A stretch of DNA of 64,000 bases, taken from DASPUH01 sp964518505. Lineage in GTDB: Bacteria > Chloroflexota > Limnocylindria > Limnocylindrales > CSP1-4. Under the pieces are notes generated by a model that did not search any database, was not told the DNA's origin, and saw only the letters and a list, made by a program, of their open reading frames with translations. The stretch is from contig CAZFGT010000005.1 in assembly GCA_964518505.1 (NCBI GenBank), positions 1 to 64,000 on the forward strand, given 5' to 3'. This document shows, piece by piece, positions 37,672 through 47,054 of this stretch (the first letter of the stretch is position 1; each line of letters opens with the position of its first letter). The position numbers were made by a program, and so were the translations under genes.

Positions 37672-39732
37672 TCAGCTTCCCGGAACGGGTGCCGGGCGAC
37701 CCAGGAGGTAGCCCTGGCCGAGCGGGATCCCCAGCGCATGCAACACCTTGCGCTCGCCCGAGGTCTCGATCCCCTCCGCGATCAGGCGGCAGGCCGTGGC
37801 GCTCGCGAAATGGTGCAACCCGACGATCATGGCCCGCCGCGCCTCATCCCCATCCACCCCCGCCACGAGTGACTGGTCCAGCTTCACGAAGTCCGGACGC
37901 AGCTCCAGGATGTGGCGGAGGCTGGCGAAGCCGGCCCCCGCATCGTCGACGGCCAGGCGTACCTTGGATCCCAGGGCGGTGACCGCGGCGCGGAACGCGA
38001 TGTAGTCGGCGATCTCCGCGTGCTCGGTGATCTCGAGGACGACGTCGCGCCCGACCTGGCGCAGAAGCGGGCGCAGGCGCGGGCTCTTCATGATGAGGGC
38101 GGGCGAGACGTTCAAGTTCAGCCAGACCCCCTGAGGGAGCGCCGGGGCCGCCGCGACCGCTGCCGCGAGGGTGGCCATCTCGAGCTCCAGGCCGACCCCC
38201 ACCGCCGCCGCGCGGTCGAAGCGGATGTCGGGGGCGACGCCGTCGGCGAACCGGGTGAGGGCCTCGTAGCCCACGATCGCGTCCGTCTCGAGGTCCACGA
38301 TCGGTTGGAATACTGGCTGGAAGGCCCGCCGCGCGATGATCGTGTGGATCTCCTCGCGCGCCCGTCCTACCTCCGTCCGACCGGCCACCTCTCGTCCGAT
38401 GAGTGCCCCGGTGAGATCGGCGAATTCGACGAGGGCGGCCAGGTTGTCGGTCACGGTGACCTCGTCGAGGCCCACGTCGGCGTCGATGATGAGCATGCCC
38501 ACCAGCTGGCCATCGAAGCGCATCGGCGCGGTGGCGACCAGGTGGTCACCCAGGCCGCTGAGGAGCCGGTTGTAGGGGTGCCACGGGCGGCTGACCCAGG
38601 GGTCGATCCAGGGACCCTCGGCGGTTCGATCGTGCAGGTGCTTGCTGCGCTGCAGCGGCAGCCGCCGCAGGGGCGGGTCGGGCTCCCCGGCGACGGCGAA
38701 ACCGACGGGCACCGCTCGCCCGTCAAGCTCGAAGATGGCGATCTGGGCCGCCGCCGTCCCGCTGAGCCGGAGCAGCTGGCGGCAGATCGCCTGCGCCGTC
38801 GCCGCGGGATCGTCGCCTGCACTGAGGGTGCGTAAGGTCTCCGCGATCAGGGCGCGCTCGCGCGCGAGCCTGGCTGATCGGAGTTCGATCGCCCGCTCGC
38901 CGGTGACGTCCCGCTTCACCGCCACGTAGCTGGTCACCGTCCCCCCGTCGTCGCGGATCGGCGAGATGACGGCCTCCTCGGTGAAGAGCGTGCCGTCCTT
39001 GCGCCTGTTGATGAGATCGGCCACCCACGGCACGCCGCTCGTGAGCGCAGCCCACATGGCCCGGTAGAACTCGGGGCCATGGACGCCGCTGTTGAGGATC
39101 CGTGGATTCGCTCCCAGGACTTCGGCACTCGCATAGCCGGTCACGCGTTCGAAGGCAGGGTTGACGTAGGTGATGCGGCCGTCGAGGCCGGCGATCATGA
39201 CCGCTTCGGCCACCTGCTCGACGACGGTCGCCAGACGGTCGCGTTCAGCTTCCACACGCACGTGTTCGGTCTGGTCGAAGCCGATGCCTCCCAGGTACCG
39301 CGGGCCCTCGGGGCCGCCAAGCGGGAACTTCAACATGAGCATGGCGTGGGGCCCGTCGGCCATGGGCATGACCTGGTGGAAGACCTGGAGGCCTCCGGAC
39401 TGCCGTGTGATGGCGTCGTGCTCCAGGACCGACACCGCGACGTCGGCGGGCCAGATCTGGGCGTCGGTCTTGCCGAGCCAGTCGGTGCCCATGCGGTCGC
39501 CGAGCACGCTCAGCAGGTAGGGGTTGGCGTAGACGTACCGACCGTCCGAGTCCTTGATGAACGCCACCACGGGCGCATCGGACATCAACCTGGCGAAGCT
39601 GCCCTCGCCCGTCGCGGGCGCAACGGGGTGGGCTCGCGGCGACGGCGTGCGCCTGCGAGGGTGTCGTGCGGGCTGCCCGACGGCACTTGCCGCTCCAGCT
39701 TGCCGCACCCTGTCCCTGTTCGTCTGATCCAT
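37672..39732 (-). CDS. PAS-PAS-GAF-EAL cyclic-di-GMP phosphodiesterase
   Basis: A 686-residue cytoplasmic sensor enzyme expected to hydrolyse c-di-GMP. Order: PAS (about 50-165, IKDSDGRYVYANPYLLSVLG), a second PAS (about 175-290, GRITYVNPAFERVTGY and NRRKDGTLFTEEAVISPIRD), a GAF-like domain (about 305-440), and an EAL domain (about 450-680). The EAL site looks complete: YEALTRF, WLNLNVSP (Asn), LEITEHAEI (Glu), AVDDAGAGFASL (two Asp), FVKLDQSL (Lys), AEGIETSGE and GQGYLLGRP. There is no GGDEF domain. Start ATG 39732; a much longer in-frame extension is a GC artefact. A paralogue of identical architecture lies at 56724. Confidence 0.92.
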   Translation of the reverse strand: MDQTNRDRVRQAGAASAVGQPARHPRRRTPSPRAHPVAPATGEGSFARLMSDAPVVAFIKDSDGRYVYANPYLLSVLGDRMGTDWLGKTDAQIWPADVAVSVLEHDAITRQSGGLQVFHQVMPMADGPHAMLMLKFPLGGPEGPRYLGGIGFDQTEHVRVEAERDRLATVVEQVAEAVMIAGLDGRITYVNPAFERVTGYASAEVLGANPRILNSGVHGPEFYRAMWAALTSGVPWVADLINRRKDGTLFTEEAVISPIRDDGGTVTSYVAVKRDVTGERAIELRSARLARERALIAETLRTLSAGDDPAATAQAICRQLLRLSGTAAAQIAIFELDGRAVPVGFAVAGEPDPPLRRLPLQRSKHLHDRTAEGPWIDPWVSRPWHPYNRLLSGLGDHLVATAPMRFDGQLVGMLIIDADVGLDEVTVTDNLAALVEFADLTGALIGREVAGRTEVGRAREEIHTIIARRAFQPVFQPIVDLETDAIVGYEALTRFADGVAPDIRFDRAAAVGVGLELEMATLAAAVAAAPALPQGVWLNLNVSPALIMKSPRLRPLLRQVGRDVVLEITEHAEIADYIAFRAAVTALGSKVRLAVDDAGAGFASLRHILELRPDFVKLDQSLVAGVDGDEARRAMIVGLHHFASATACRLIAEGIETSGERKVLHALGIPLGQGYLLGRPAPVPGS

Positions 39733-39896
39733 GGATCTGCGCGCCGCGAACGGGTCGCGCCTCCTGGAACGCACCGACCTTTCGAAGGGCATGGTCGGCC
39801 GCGCTTCACCGGACACGGTACACCCCACCGGCCGCGCAACCGCACCCTTACCGGCAGCTAGAGGGTCCGCCCGCCGGGGGGGCGGTGCCCGCGCGG

Positions 39897-41459
39897 TCAG
39901 CGCGCGATCGCGGGGCGCACCAGGGCGGTCGACGGCACGTCGACGCGGTAGAGCGGGCGCAGGTACGGCGCGCTGATCCCGCCATACGGAACGTAGATGT
40001 CGGCCACGACCGTCAGCTCGTAATGGGCCCGCATGGCCTCCACGCCGGCGTCGAACACCTGCAGGACGTAGACCGGCCGCCCGGCCGCGGCGAACGCAAG
40101 GGCCTTGTTGGCGTTCTCGGTGAGCGTCACGCCCCTCCCCTTGCCCTCGATCTGCTGGGCGTACTCGAGGGGGGTGCGCACATCCCACAGGTCGAACAGG
40201 ACGGCATCGGGCGGCAGGTCGGCCAGGACCGTGTCCACGAACTGCTGGCCCTGGTCGTTGACGCTCTGGTTGGCGGTCGGGACGGTGTTCACGAACAGGA
40301 GGAGCGGCGCGAGGGCGATCAGGCCGATGGCGACGCCTCGTGCCACCTCGAAGGCATGCCAGCCCCGCCAGGCGCGCTCCACCCGCGCGACGAAGGCCTC
40401 GGCGGCCACGCCCAGGTAGAGGATCATCACCGCCGAGGAGGTGAAGAGGTACTGGTCGCGGCGGCCGGGATCCTCGTTGTTGTCGATGTAGGCGTGGATC
40501 AGCAGGACGGCCAGGAGCACCACCGCGTAGGCCCGGTTCGTCCGCCACAGGACCGCCAGGCCGAACACCGCAAGGCCGATCGCCAGGATCAGGATGTAGC
40601 CGCCCGGTGCCTCGAGCCACACCTGGAGCTGCTGGTAGAACCGCACCGGACCGTCTGCCGTCAGGCCGGTGGACTGGCCGCCGAACTGGGAGCCCGTGAC
40701 GTGGGTGATGAGGGCCGACAGGTTGCTCAGGTCCGCGTACATCACGGCCGGCTTGTCCAGCGAGCGCAGCGGCAGGTACAGGTAGACCGACAGGCCGACG
40801 AGGAACTCGAAGACCGCCGGGAGCAGGATCCGCGGCTGGGCCAGGATCGTGCGGCGGCCAAGCCAGAGGGCGCCCAGGACGATCTCCGGGGCCAGCGTCA
40901 GCGTCAGCATATGGTTGCCGAACGAGAGACCAAGCAGCAGGCCGCCCAGCCATAGGTCGCGCGGTCGCTGCTCCTGCGCCCACACGAGGAGCCGGTGCAG
41001 GAGGAGCGCCACGAACAGCAGGTGCAGCGTGTGCACCTCGGCGTGGATCGAGTTGAGCCAGATGTTGGCGGTGAACCCCAGGGCCAGCGCGACCAGCGCC
41101 CCCACCACGGGGCGCACGCCGAGCCGGGCGAGCATGAGGGTGAGGGTGGCCAGCGCGGCCGCGGTGCAGGCACCGGACAACAGGTTGGCCTTGAAGGCCG
41201 GCGAGCCGGCGGGGATGGCACTGACGAGCGCGCCGAGCAGGGTGTAGGTCGGGTACCCGGTGGGATGCATGATGCCCAGCGTCGCGGGCACGACCTGCGC
41301 CTCCGCCCAGTCGCCGAAGCTGACCCCGCGGATGGCGGTGGCGGCGTAGACGGCGAAGGCGACCGCGCCGACGGCCAGGGCGAAGGCGCCGGCCATGCCG
41401 GGGCGCCGGCGCCAGGCGGCCCTCAGGAGATCCCCGGCCGCCCCGCCGACCCCGCCCAT
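39897..41459 (-). CDS. DUF2723 polytopic membrane protein
   Basis: A 520-residue integral membrane protein with about 10-12 hydrophobic helices and a C-terminal soluble domain of about 120 residues. The N-terminal part contains SFGDWAEAQVVPATLGIMHPTGYPTYTLLG (a locator; key features are an acidic residue in the first loop and HPTGYP), which is characteristic of the DUF2723 family related to the PMT/GT-C glycosyltransferases. It may mannosylate proteins or build cell-surface glycans; substrate not known. It starts ten bases after argR and is probably co-transcribed with it. Confidence 0.82.
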   Translation of the reverse strand: MGGVGGAAGDLLRAAWRRRPGMAGAFALAVGAVAFAVYAATAIRGVSFGDWAEAQVVPATLGIMHPTGYPTYTLLGALVSAIPAGSPAFKANLLSGACTAAALATLTLMLARLGVRPVVGALVALALGFTANIWLNSIHAEVHTLHLLFVALLLHRLLVWAQEQRPRDLWLGGLLLGLSFGNHMLTLTLAPEIVLGALWLGRRTILAQPRILLPAVFEFLVGLSVYLYLPLRSLDKPAVMYADLSNLSALITHVTGSQFGGQSTGLTADGPVRFYQQLQVWLEAPGGYILILAIGLAVFGLAVLWRTNRAYAVVLLAVLLIHAYIDNNEDPGRRDQYLFTSSAVMILYLGVAAEAFVARVERAWRGWHAFEVARGVAIGLIALAPLLLFVNTVPTANQSVNDQGQQFVDTVLADLPPDAVLFDLWDVRTPLEYAQQIEGKGRGVTLTENANKALAFAAAGRPVYVLQVFDAGVEAMRAHYELTVVADIYVPYGGISAPYLRPLYRVDVPSTALVRPAIAR

Positions 41460-41469
41460 CGACAGGCGC

Positions 41470-41940
41470 TCAGCTGCCGGATGCAAGCCGCCTGAGCCGC
41501 TGCTGAAGGAGCTGGCGAGCCGCCCGGTCGCGGCAGGCCACGAAGACCGTGTCATCACCGGCGATGGTGCCGACCACCTCAGGCCAGGGCGTTCGATCGA
41601 GGGCGTTGGCCAGCGCATGGGCGGAGCCGGGCAGGGTGCGCACCACCAGCAGGAGCCCGGCCGCCTGGACTTCGAAGGGCAGGTCGCGGACGAGGACCCG
41701 CAGGCGCTCCTCTGCCGTGGCTTCGGGGGCCGCGCCGCGGGCGGGCAGCGCGTAGGCCAGGACGCCCTCGCGGGGCGTCTTGTGCAGGCCGAGCTCGCTG
41801 ACGTCGCGGCTGATCGTGGCCTGGGTCGCGCGGAAGCCGCGTTCGCGCAGGGCGGCCGCCAACTCCTGTTGCGTGCGGATGCGCCGGCGCGTGACCAGGT
41901 CGCGGATCGCCTGGTGCCGCAGGCCCTTCATGACTTCCAC
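41470..41940 (-). CDS. argR: ArgR-family arginine repressor
   Basis: Hexameric DNA-binding regulator of arginine metabolism. The 156 residues show the winged helix (about 5-70: RHQAIRDLVTRRRIRTQQEL, FRATQATISRDVSELGLHK) and the C-terminal arginine-binding oligomerisation domain (about 85-150: LLLVVRTLPGSAHALANALD, EVVGTIAGDDTVFVAC), including the GD-D arginine pocket. The start is GTG at 41940 or ATG at 41931. TAGGCT just upstream could serve as a -10 for a nearly leaderless RNA. No arginine biosynthesis gene is in the window, so its targets lie elsewhere. Confidence 0.92.
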   Translation of the reverse strand: MEVMKGLRHQAIRDLVTRRRIRTQQELAAALRERGFRATQATISRDVSELGLHKTPREGVLAYALPARGAAPEATAEERLRVLVRDLPFEVQAAGLLLVVRTLPGSAHALANALDRTPWPEVVGTIAGDDTVFVACRDRAARQLLQQRLRRLASGS

Positions 41941-41989
41941 GACGACAGCCTAGCGCGAGCGGCGCTTGGGCCTCATGCGAAGGGGCGCC

Positions 41990-42820
41990 TCAGCGCGCCA
42001 GCAACCACACCACGACGACCGCCGCGGCGATCACGCGGTAGCCCACGAAGACGTCGTAGCTGTGCCGGCGCAGGTAGCCCAGCATCCACACGATGGCGAT
42101 GACACCGGCGATGAGGGACGTCGTGAAGCCGACCACCAGCGGGCCCACGTCCGAGCCGGCCAGCCCGCCACTCAGAAGCTCCCGCCCCTTCCAGATGCCG
42201 GCGCCGGCGATGATCGGGACGGCCATCAGGAATGAGAAGCGGGCCGCCGCCTCGCGCGTCAGGCCCAGGTACAGGCCGCTCGAGATGGTGATTCCCGAGC
42301 GCGAGATGCCGGGGAAGAGGGCCAGCGCCTGCGCTGCCCCGATGACGACCGCGTCGCGGACACCGAGGCCGGCGAGCTGCCGCGACTGGGTGCCGATACG
42401 GTCGGCCAGCCACAGGATGGCCGCCCCGGCGAGCATCAGGACGACCAGGAAGGCCGCGCTGTGCTCCCGGAAGAAGGTGTCGAAGAAGCTCTCGCCGAGC
42501 GCGCCGAGCAGGGCCCCGGGGATGATCGTGATGAGCAGCAACCAGGCCAGACGGCGGTCCGGATCGTCACCGATGCGCCGCTCGGCGAGCGACCGCAGAA
42601 AGGCTCGCAGGTAGCGCCACAGGTCGGCCCAGAAGTAGAGCAGCAGGGCCACGAGCGTGCCCATGTGGAGCATCACGTCGAAGGCGGCTGAGTTGATGAA
42701 CGGGTCGTTCCAGCCCAGCAACTCGGGCGCGACGATGAGGTGCCACGAAGACGAGATGGGCAGGAACTCGGTCAGGCCCTGCACGATGCCCAGCACCGCC
42801 GCCTGGATGAGGAGATCCAT
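41990..42820 (-). CDS. uppP: undecaprenyl-diphosphatase
   Basis: Integral membrane phosphatase that converts undecaprenyl diphosphate to the monophosphate for cell-wall lipid II synthesis; overproduction gives bacitracin resistance. The 276-residue protein has GIVQGLTEFLPISSSWHL near the N-terminus, with the conserved Glu and Ser-rich motif, and GAAQALALFPGISRSGITI further on, with the catalytic Arg-Ser pair. About eight membrane helices are visible. AGAGGG lies 6 bases before the ATG. It follows hppA by 25 bases on the same strand; phosphate released here and by HppA feeds the same pool. Confidence 0.95.
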   Translation of the reverse strand: MDLLIQAAVLGIVQGLTEFLPISSSWHLIVAPELLGWNDPFINSAAFDVMLHMGTLVALLLYFWADLWRYLRAFLRSLAERRIGDDPDRRLAWLLLITIIPGALLGALGESFFDTFFREHSAAFLVVLMLAGAAILWLADRIGTQSRQLAGLGVRDAVVIGAAQALALFPGISRSGITISSGLYLGLTREAAARFSFLMAVPIIAGAGIWKGRELLSGGLAGSDVGPLVVGFTTSLIAGVIAIVWMLGYLRRHSYDVFVGYRVIAAAVVVVWLLAR

Positions 42821-42845
42821 CGGTATCCCTCTTGGCGGGGCGCGG

Positions 42846-45068
42846 CTAGCGGATGAAGAGCGGGGCCAGGACGAGCGTCAGGGTGGCCAGCAGCTTGACC
42901 AGGACGTGCAGCGAGGGGCCGGCGGTGTCCTTGAAGGGGTCGCCCACGGTGTCGCCCACGACCGCCGCGGCGTGCGCATCGGTCTTCTTGCCCAGGACGT
43001 TCCCGGCGTCGTCCTTGAGGTGGCCCGACTCGATGTACTTCTTGGCGTTGTCCCACGCGCCGCCGCCGTTATTCAGGACGGTGGCGAGCATCACGCCCGA
43101 GATCGTGCCCACGATGAGGAGGCCGGCGGCGGCCTCGTAGCCCAGCGTCACGCCGACGATGATCGGCGTGGCCACGGCGACGACGCCTGGGGCGATCATC
43201 TCGCGCAGGGCAGAACGGGTCGTGATGTCGACGACCCGCGCGTAGTCCGGCCGCTGGGTGTAGTCCATGATGCCGGGCATCTCGCGGAACTGGCGCCGCA
43301 CCTCGATGATGATGGCGCCGGCCGCCTTGCCCACGGCGCGGATGGCCAGCGAGCTGAAGAAGAAGGTCAGCATGGCCCCGATGAGGGCGGCGGCGAAGAC
43401 CGGCACCTCGTCCACGTTGACGGCCGTCATGAGGTGCACGTTGGTGGCCCCGGCGGCGATCTGGCGGCTGAGGATCAGGTTGACCTTGTCGATGTAGGCG
43501 TTGAAGAGCAGGAAGGCGGCGAGGCTGGCCGACGCGATGGCGTAGCCCTTGGTCAGCGCCTTGGTCGTGTTGCCGACGGCGTCCAGGCGGTCGGTGATCT
43601 CGCGCGCCCCGCCCTCGGCATGGGCGAACTCGGCGATCCCGCCGGCGTTGTCGGTGATGGGGCCGAAGGTGTCCATGGCCAGGATGTAGGCCGTGGTCAT
43701 GAGCATGCCCATGGTCGCCACGGCGGTGCCGAAGATGCCGCCCACGTCGTTGCCGCTGGCGTCCAGGAGATGGGCCTGCTGGCCAAGGAAGTGGCTCAGG
43801 AGGAGCGCCGCGCCGATGCTCAGGGCGGTCAGACCGGTGGTCTCGAAGCCCACCGCGGTGCCGGCGATGATGTTGGTGGCCGGGCCGGTCTTGCTGGCCT
43901 CGGCGATGTCCCGCACCGGGCGATGGGCGCCCGCGGTGTAGTACTGGGTGATGTAGACGAAGGCGATGCTGGTGGCCAGGCCGACGACGCCGCAGCCGAA
44001 GAACCAGACCCAGGCGGGGATGCCGTTGGCGCCATTCACGGAGCCCGTCTGCATCATCACGTTGGTCACGATGAGGAGGCCCACGGCGGACAGGGCGGTC
44101 GTCACCCAGTAGCCGCGGTTGAGCATGTTCATGGGGTCCTCATCCTCGCGACCGCGGATGAAGAAGATGGAGACGATGGTGGCCAGCAGGCCGAAGCCGC
44201 GCACCACGAGGGGGAAGAAGATCCACGACTCCGGGTTGGGCCAGCCGGCGGCCAGAGCGATGCCGTACACGGCGACGCCCAGGATCATGGCCCCGATGTT
44301 CTCGGCGGCGGTGGACTCGAAGAGGTCCGCGCCGCGGCCGGCGCAGTCGCCGACGTTGTCACCCACCAGGTCGGCGATCACCGCAGCGTTGCGGGGGTCG
44401 TCCTCCGGGATGCCCTTCTCCACCTTGCCCACGAGGTCGGAGCCCACGTCGGCGGCCTTCGTGTAGATCCCGCCGCCCAGCTGGGCGAACAGGGCCACGA
44501 ACGAGGCGCCGAAGCCATAGCCCACGATCAGGAAGGGAGCCTGGGACGGCTTGTCCAGCCCGCCGAAGAGCACGAACATGGACCACACGCCGAGCAGTGA
44601 CAGAGCCACCACGAGGAAGCCCGAGACGGCCCCGCCGCGCATGGCCACCTGGACCGCGGTCACCAGGCTGGAGCGGGCGGCCGCGGCGGTGCGGACGTTG
44701 GACTTGACGCTGATGAACATGCCGATGATCCCGGAGGCCATCGAGCAGGCCGCGCCGACCAGGAAGGCGATGCCCGTGCGCAAGCCAAGGGCGACGCCAT
44801 TGACGTCCGTGTCGGCGACCGCGGGTCCCTCCACGAGGCTGATCACGACGGCCACGACGACGGCCACGACGAGCGCGAGGAGGGCGATCGTCAGGTACTG
44901 GCGGCGGATGAACGCGAGGGCGCCCTCATAGATGGTGCCCGCCACGTCCTGCATCGCCTGCGTGCCCTGGTCGCGCGACAGCACGTCGCGGGCCAGGAAG
45001 ATGGCGAACAGGACCGCGGCGATGCCCGCGATCGGGATGATCCATTGGATCGCGGATGCGAGCTGCAC
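42846..45068 (-). CDS. hppA: membrane proton-translocating pyrophosphatase, K+-independent type
   Basis: Couples PPi hydrolysis to proton export. The 740-residue protein has the many membrane helices and acidic cytoplasmic motifs of the family: the DVGSDLVGKVEKGIPEDDPRN loop (locator; key residues DVG-D---K-E), DNVGDCAGRGADLFE, and DTVGDPFKDTAGPSLHVL near the C-terminus. The segment GNTTKALTKG has Lys and Thr at the positions that are Ala and Gly/Ala in K+-dependent enzymes, so K+ independence is expected. The GTG at 45068 is preferred because GGAGG precedes it by 9 bases. A promoter at 45238 gives a leader of about 160 bases. Confidence 0.95.
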   Translation of the reverse strand: MQLASAIQWIIPIAGIAAVLFAIFLARDVLSRDQGTQAMQDVAGTIYEGALAFIRRQYLTIALLALVVAVVVAVVISLVEGPAVADTDVNGVALGLRTGIAFLVGAACSMASGIIGMFISVKSNVRTAAAARSSLVTAVQVAMRGGAVSGFLVVALSLLGVWSMFVLFGGLDKPSQAPFLIVGYGFGASFVALFAQLGGGIYTKAADVGSDLVGKVEKGIPEDDPRNAAVIADLVGDNVGDCAGRGADLFESTAAENIGAMILGVAVYGIALAAGWPNPESWIFFPLVVRGFGLLATIVSIFFIRGREDEDPMNMLNRGYWVTTALSAVGLLIVTNVMMQTGSVNGANGIPAWVWFFGCGVVGLATSIAFVYITQYYTAGAHRPVRDIAEASKTGPATNIIAGTAVGFETTGLTALSIGAALLLSHFLGQQAHLLDASGNDVGGIFGTAVATMGMLMTTAYILAMDTFGPITDNAGGIAEFAHAEGGAREITDRLDAVGNTTKALTKGYAIASASLAAFLLFNAYIDKVNLILSRQIAAGATNVHLMTAVNVDEVPVFAAALIGAMLTFFFSSLAIRAVGKAAGAIIIEVRRQFREMPGIMDYTQRPDYARVVDITTRSALREMIAPGVVAVATPIIVGVTLGYEAAAGLLIVGTISGVMLATVLNNGGGAWDNAKKYIESGHLKDDAGNVLGKKTDAHAAAVVGDTVGDPFKDTAGPSLHVLVKLLATLTLVLAPLFIR

Positions 45069-45237
45069 CGTGGAACGCCTCCTCGTGTCGACCGTTAGAG
45101 GGAGGGCCGATGCGGGCACCGGCCGAACTGGGATCCGTCAGGGTCCGTCGGGCTGCCGGGCCGCGTCCCTCATGCGGCCACACGCACCACGCAGACAAGC
45201 AACGAGACCCCCGACGGGGGCCTCGCACACCGGGCGG

Positions 45238-45267
45238 AGTGTAGCAACGGCGCCCGGCCACGGTCAA
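45238..45267 (-). promoter_or_regulatory. hppA promoter
   Basis: On the minus strand: TTGACC (45262-45267), an 18-base spacer and TGC-TACACT (-10 at 45238-45243 with an extended TG). The leader that follows carries a GC hairpin, GAGGCCCCC-GTC-GGGGGTCTC, at 45204-45224 with one mismatch and no U-tract. The rest of the gene-free stretch 45069-45452 shows nothing further. Confidence 0.68.
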
Positions 45268-45452
45268 ACCCAGCAGCGGGTCAAAGCGCGAGCGCCAACC
45301 CCGGAGGCGGGACCGGACGCTTGAGCCGAGGCGAGGGCGTCGCTTGCGGCCCTGCGCAGGCGTCGGAACCCCTGGCAGTCAAGGGCCACCCCGCGGCCAG
45401 GGCTAAGACCGGTAACCGAGCCACTTCGGCCAAGGGGCCAACACCAGCGATG

Positions 45453-46838
45453 TCACGAGTAGTAGCTGCGCCCCGACGAACGCAGGCCCGCGGCGACGGC
45501 CTCGATGGCCTTGCCAACCGAAGCGGGGTCGGTATCGCCCTTCACGAGGGCCTGGATCTGGTCGCTCATCTCGGCGTCGATCTCCGGCTCCCAGAGCCAG
45601 TTGAGCGACGTGATGGCGTCCGCGAACATCGGCAGGAACTCCCTCGCCACTGGATCGTGGATCGCGACATTCGACGCAGCGATCGGCGAATAGGCCTGCA
45701 GACCTTCGGTCACGGCGCGGTCGACCTCCGGTCGACTCGCGTACTCGAGGAACGCGTACACGCTGTCGCGGCTCGCGGCGGGATGGGCCGGCAGCGCGAT
45801 GCCGCCGAAGGAGATGATCGAGTGGGCCGTCGAGGTGCTCTGTAGCAGGGGCAACGGCGCCACGTGCAGGTCGAACGGGACCGTGGGTGTACCCGCCTGC
45901 AGTTGCGGCAGGAGCCATGTGCCGTTGTACGTCATGGCTGCCTTCCCTTGAAGGAAGAGGAGTTGCATCGTCGCGTAGTCCGTGGCACCGGATCCGGCGA
46001 GCAGGACACCGGAGGTCTGAAGGTCGGCGATGGCCTGGAAGGCCTCGGTCCATTCGGGGCTGTCGTATCCGACTTGGCCCTTGATCGTGCTCTCGACGAA
46101 GGCCAGCGGATCGCCCGTGCGCTCGGCGATCATGGGGAGCACCCACATGATGAGCAACGGATTGAACGAGGTGTCGCCGGCGCAGTGGACGAGCGGTGCT
46201 GCCCCGAGCGCCGACAGCGGCTGCACCATCGCCTTGAAGTCTCCGATCGTCTTGGGTGGCCCTAGACCCGCGCGGTCCAGCAACGCCTTGTTGTAGTAGA
46301 GGCCCGTGGTCTGGACGCCCCGACTCAGGGCCAGCGGAAAGGCCGTCACGCCGCCGCCGATACCTCCGAGGTGGAACTGTTGTGGCACCCGGGCGAGGAT
46401 CGCAGCCATCCGCGGGTCGGCGCCGAGGTCGGCAAGCAGACCATCCCGGGTCCAGGCTCGAACGAACAGCCCATCGAGCAGCACCAGCCCCACGGGGTCG
46501 CCGGACAGCATCTCGGCACGCGCGAGCCGGTCGAACTCGGACTCGAAGCCGGGGATCGTCCGGATGTCCCAGTCGACCCCAGGGTGCTGGGCCTTGAAGT
46601 CGTCGTAGACCTTCTTGAGCGCCGGCTCAGCGAAGGGGTCACCACCCCCGGTAACGACCGTGATGGGACCTGACAGGGCGGAGGACGTCGGCGACCCGGA
46701 GGCGCCCCCGCTGCCGCCCGGGGCGGCACACGCAGCGAGCGCCCCGCCCGCGGCGATCAGGGCCCCGAGCTTGAGCACGTCCCGGCGCGACCATGGACGG
46801 CTCCAAACGTTGTCGTTCGTCGACGGAACCGACCCCAT
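45453..46838 (-). CDS. ABC transporter solute-binding lipoprotein (sugar type)
   Basis: A 461-residue extracellular binding protein of the family that serves carbohydrate ABC importers. The N-terminus combines a Tat motif (SRRDVLKLGALIAAGG) with a lipobox (GGALAAC), so it is exported folded and anchored as a lipoprotein. The body (PITVVTGGGDPFAEPALKKV, GLYYNKALLDRAGL, FLQGKAAMTYNGTWLLPQL, SFGGIALPAHPAASRDSVYAFLEY) matches the family-1 binding fold. Substrate unknown. It is divergent from two permease genes; no ATPase is encoded nearby, so a shared one must energise the importer. The ATG at 46838 is used; an earlier ATG adds 11 residues. Confidence 0.88.
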   Translation of the reverse strand: MGSVPSTNDNVWSRPWSRRDVLKLGALIAAGGALAACAAPGGSGGASGSPTSSALSGPITVVTGGGDPFAEPALKKVYDDFKAQHPGVDWDIRTIPGFESEFDRLARAEMLSGDPVGLVLLDGLFVRAWTRDGLLADLGADPRMAAILARVPQQFHLGGIGGGVTAFPLALSRGVQTTGLYYNKALLDRAGLGPPKTIGDFKAMVQPLSALGAAPLVHCAGDTSFNPLLIMWVLPMIAERTGDPLAFVESTIKGQVGYDSPEWTEAFQAIADLQTSGVLLAGSGATDYATMQLLFLQGKAAMTYNGTWLLPQLQAGTPTVPFDLHVAPLPLLQSTSTAHSIISFGGIALPAHPAASRDSVYAFLEYASRPEVDRAVTEGLQAYSPIAASNVAIHDPVAREFLPMFADAITSLNWLWEPEIDAEMSDQIQALVKGDTDPASVGKAIEAVAAGLRSSGRSYYS

Positions 46839-47054
46839 CGCGCTGCCCCCATGGCGGTGCGCCTCGAACACAGGTGCGCCCCGCGGAGAACGAGTATGGT
46901 TCGGCCGGTCTCGTCCCGCTTGGGGGGGTTCTACGATCGCGGGTGGAGCCAGCGCCCGACGCCCGATCGGCCGAGCTCGAGGCCCCTACGTGGGTGTCTC
47001 GGTCCGCGCCAACGAGATGACCGGCCGCGCTCGGCTGGCCCCGCGGGATCGGCG

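Noticed and set aside
39733..40983. 417-codon upstream extension of the EAL gene
   Set aside because: Runs across the intergenic space and antisense to the DUF2723 gene; the translation is Arg/Pro/Gly-rich without domains.
45204..45224. Intrinsic terminator downstream of the solute-binding protein gene
   Set aside because: GC hairpin has no U-tract on the minus strand and lies inside the predicted hppA transcript.
46851..47054. 68-residue N-terminal extension of the first sugar permease
   Set aside because: Composition is Arg/Pro-rich and lies in the divergent control region opposite the binding-protein start; permeases begin just before the first helix.
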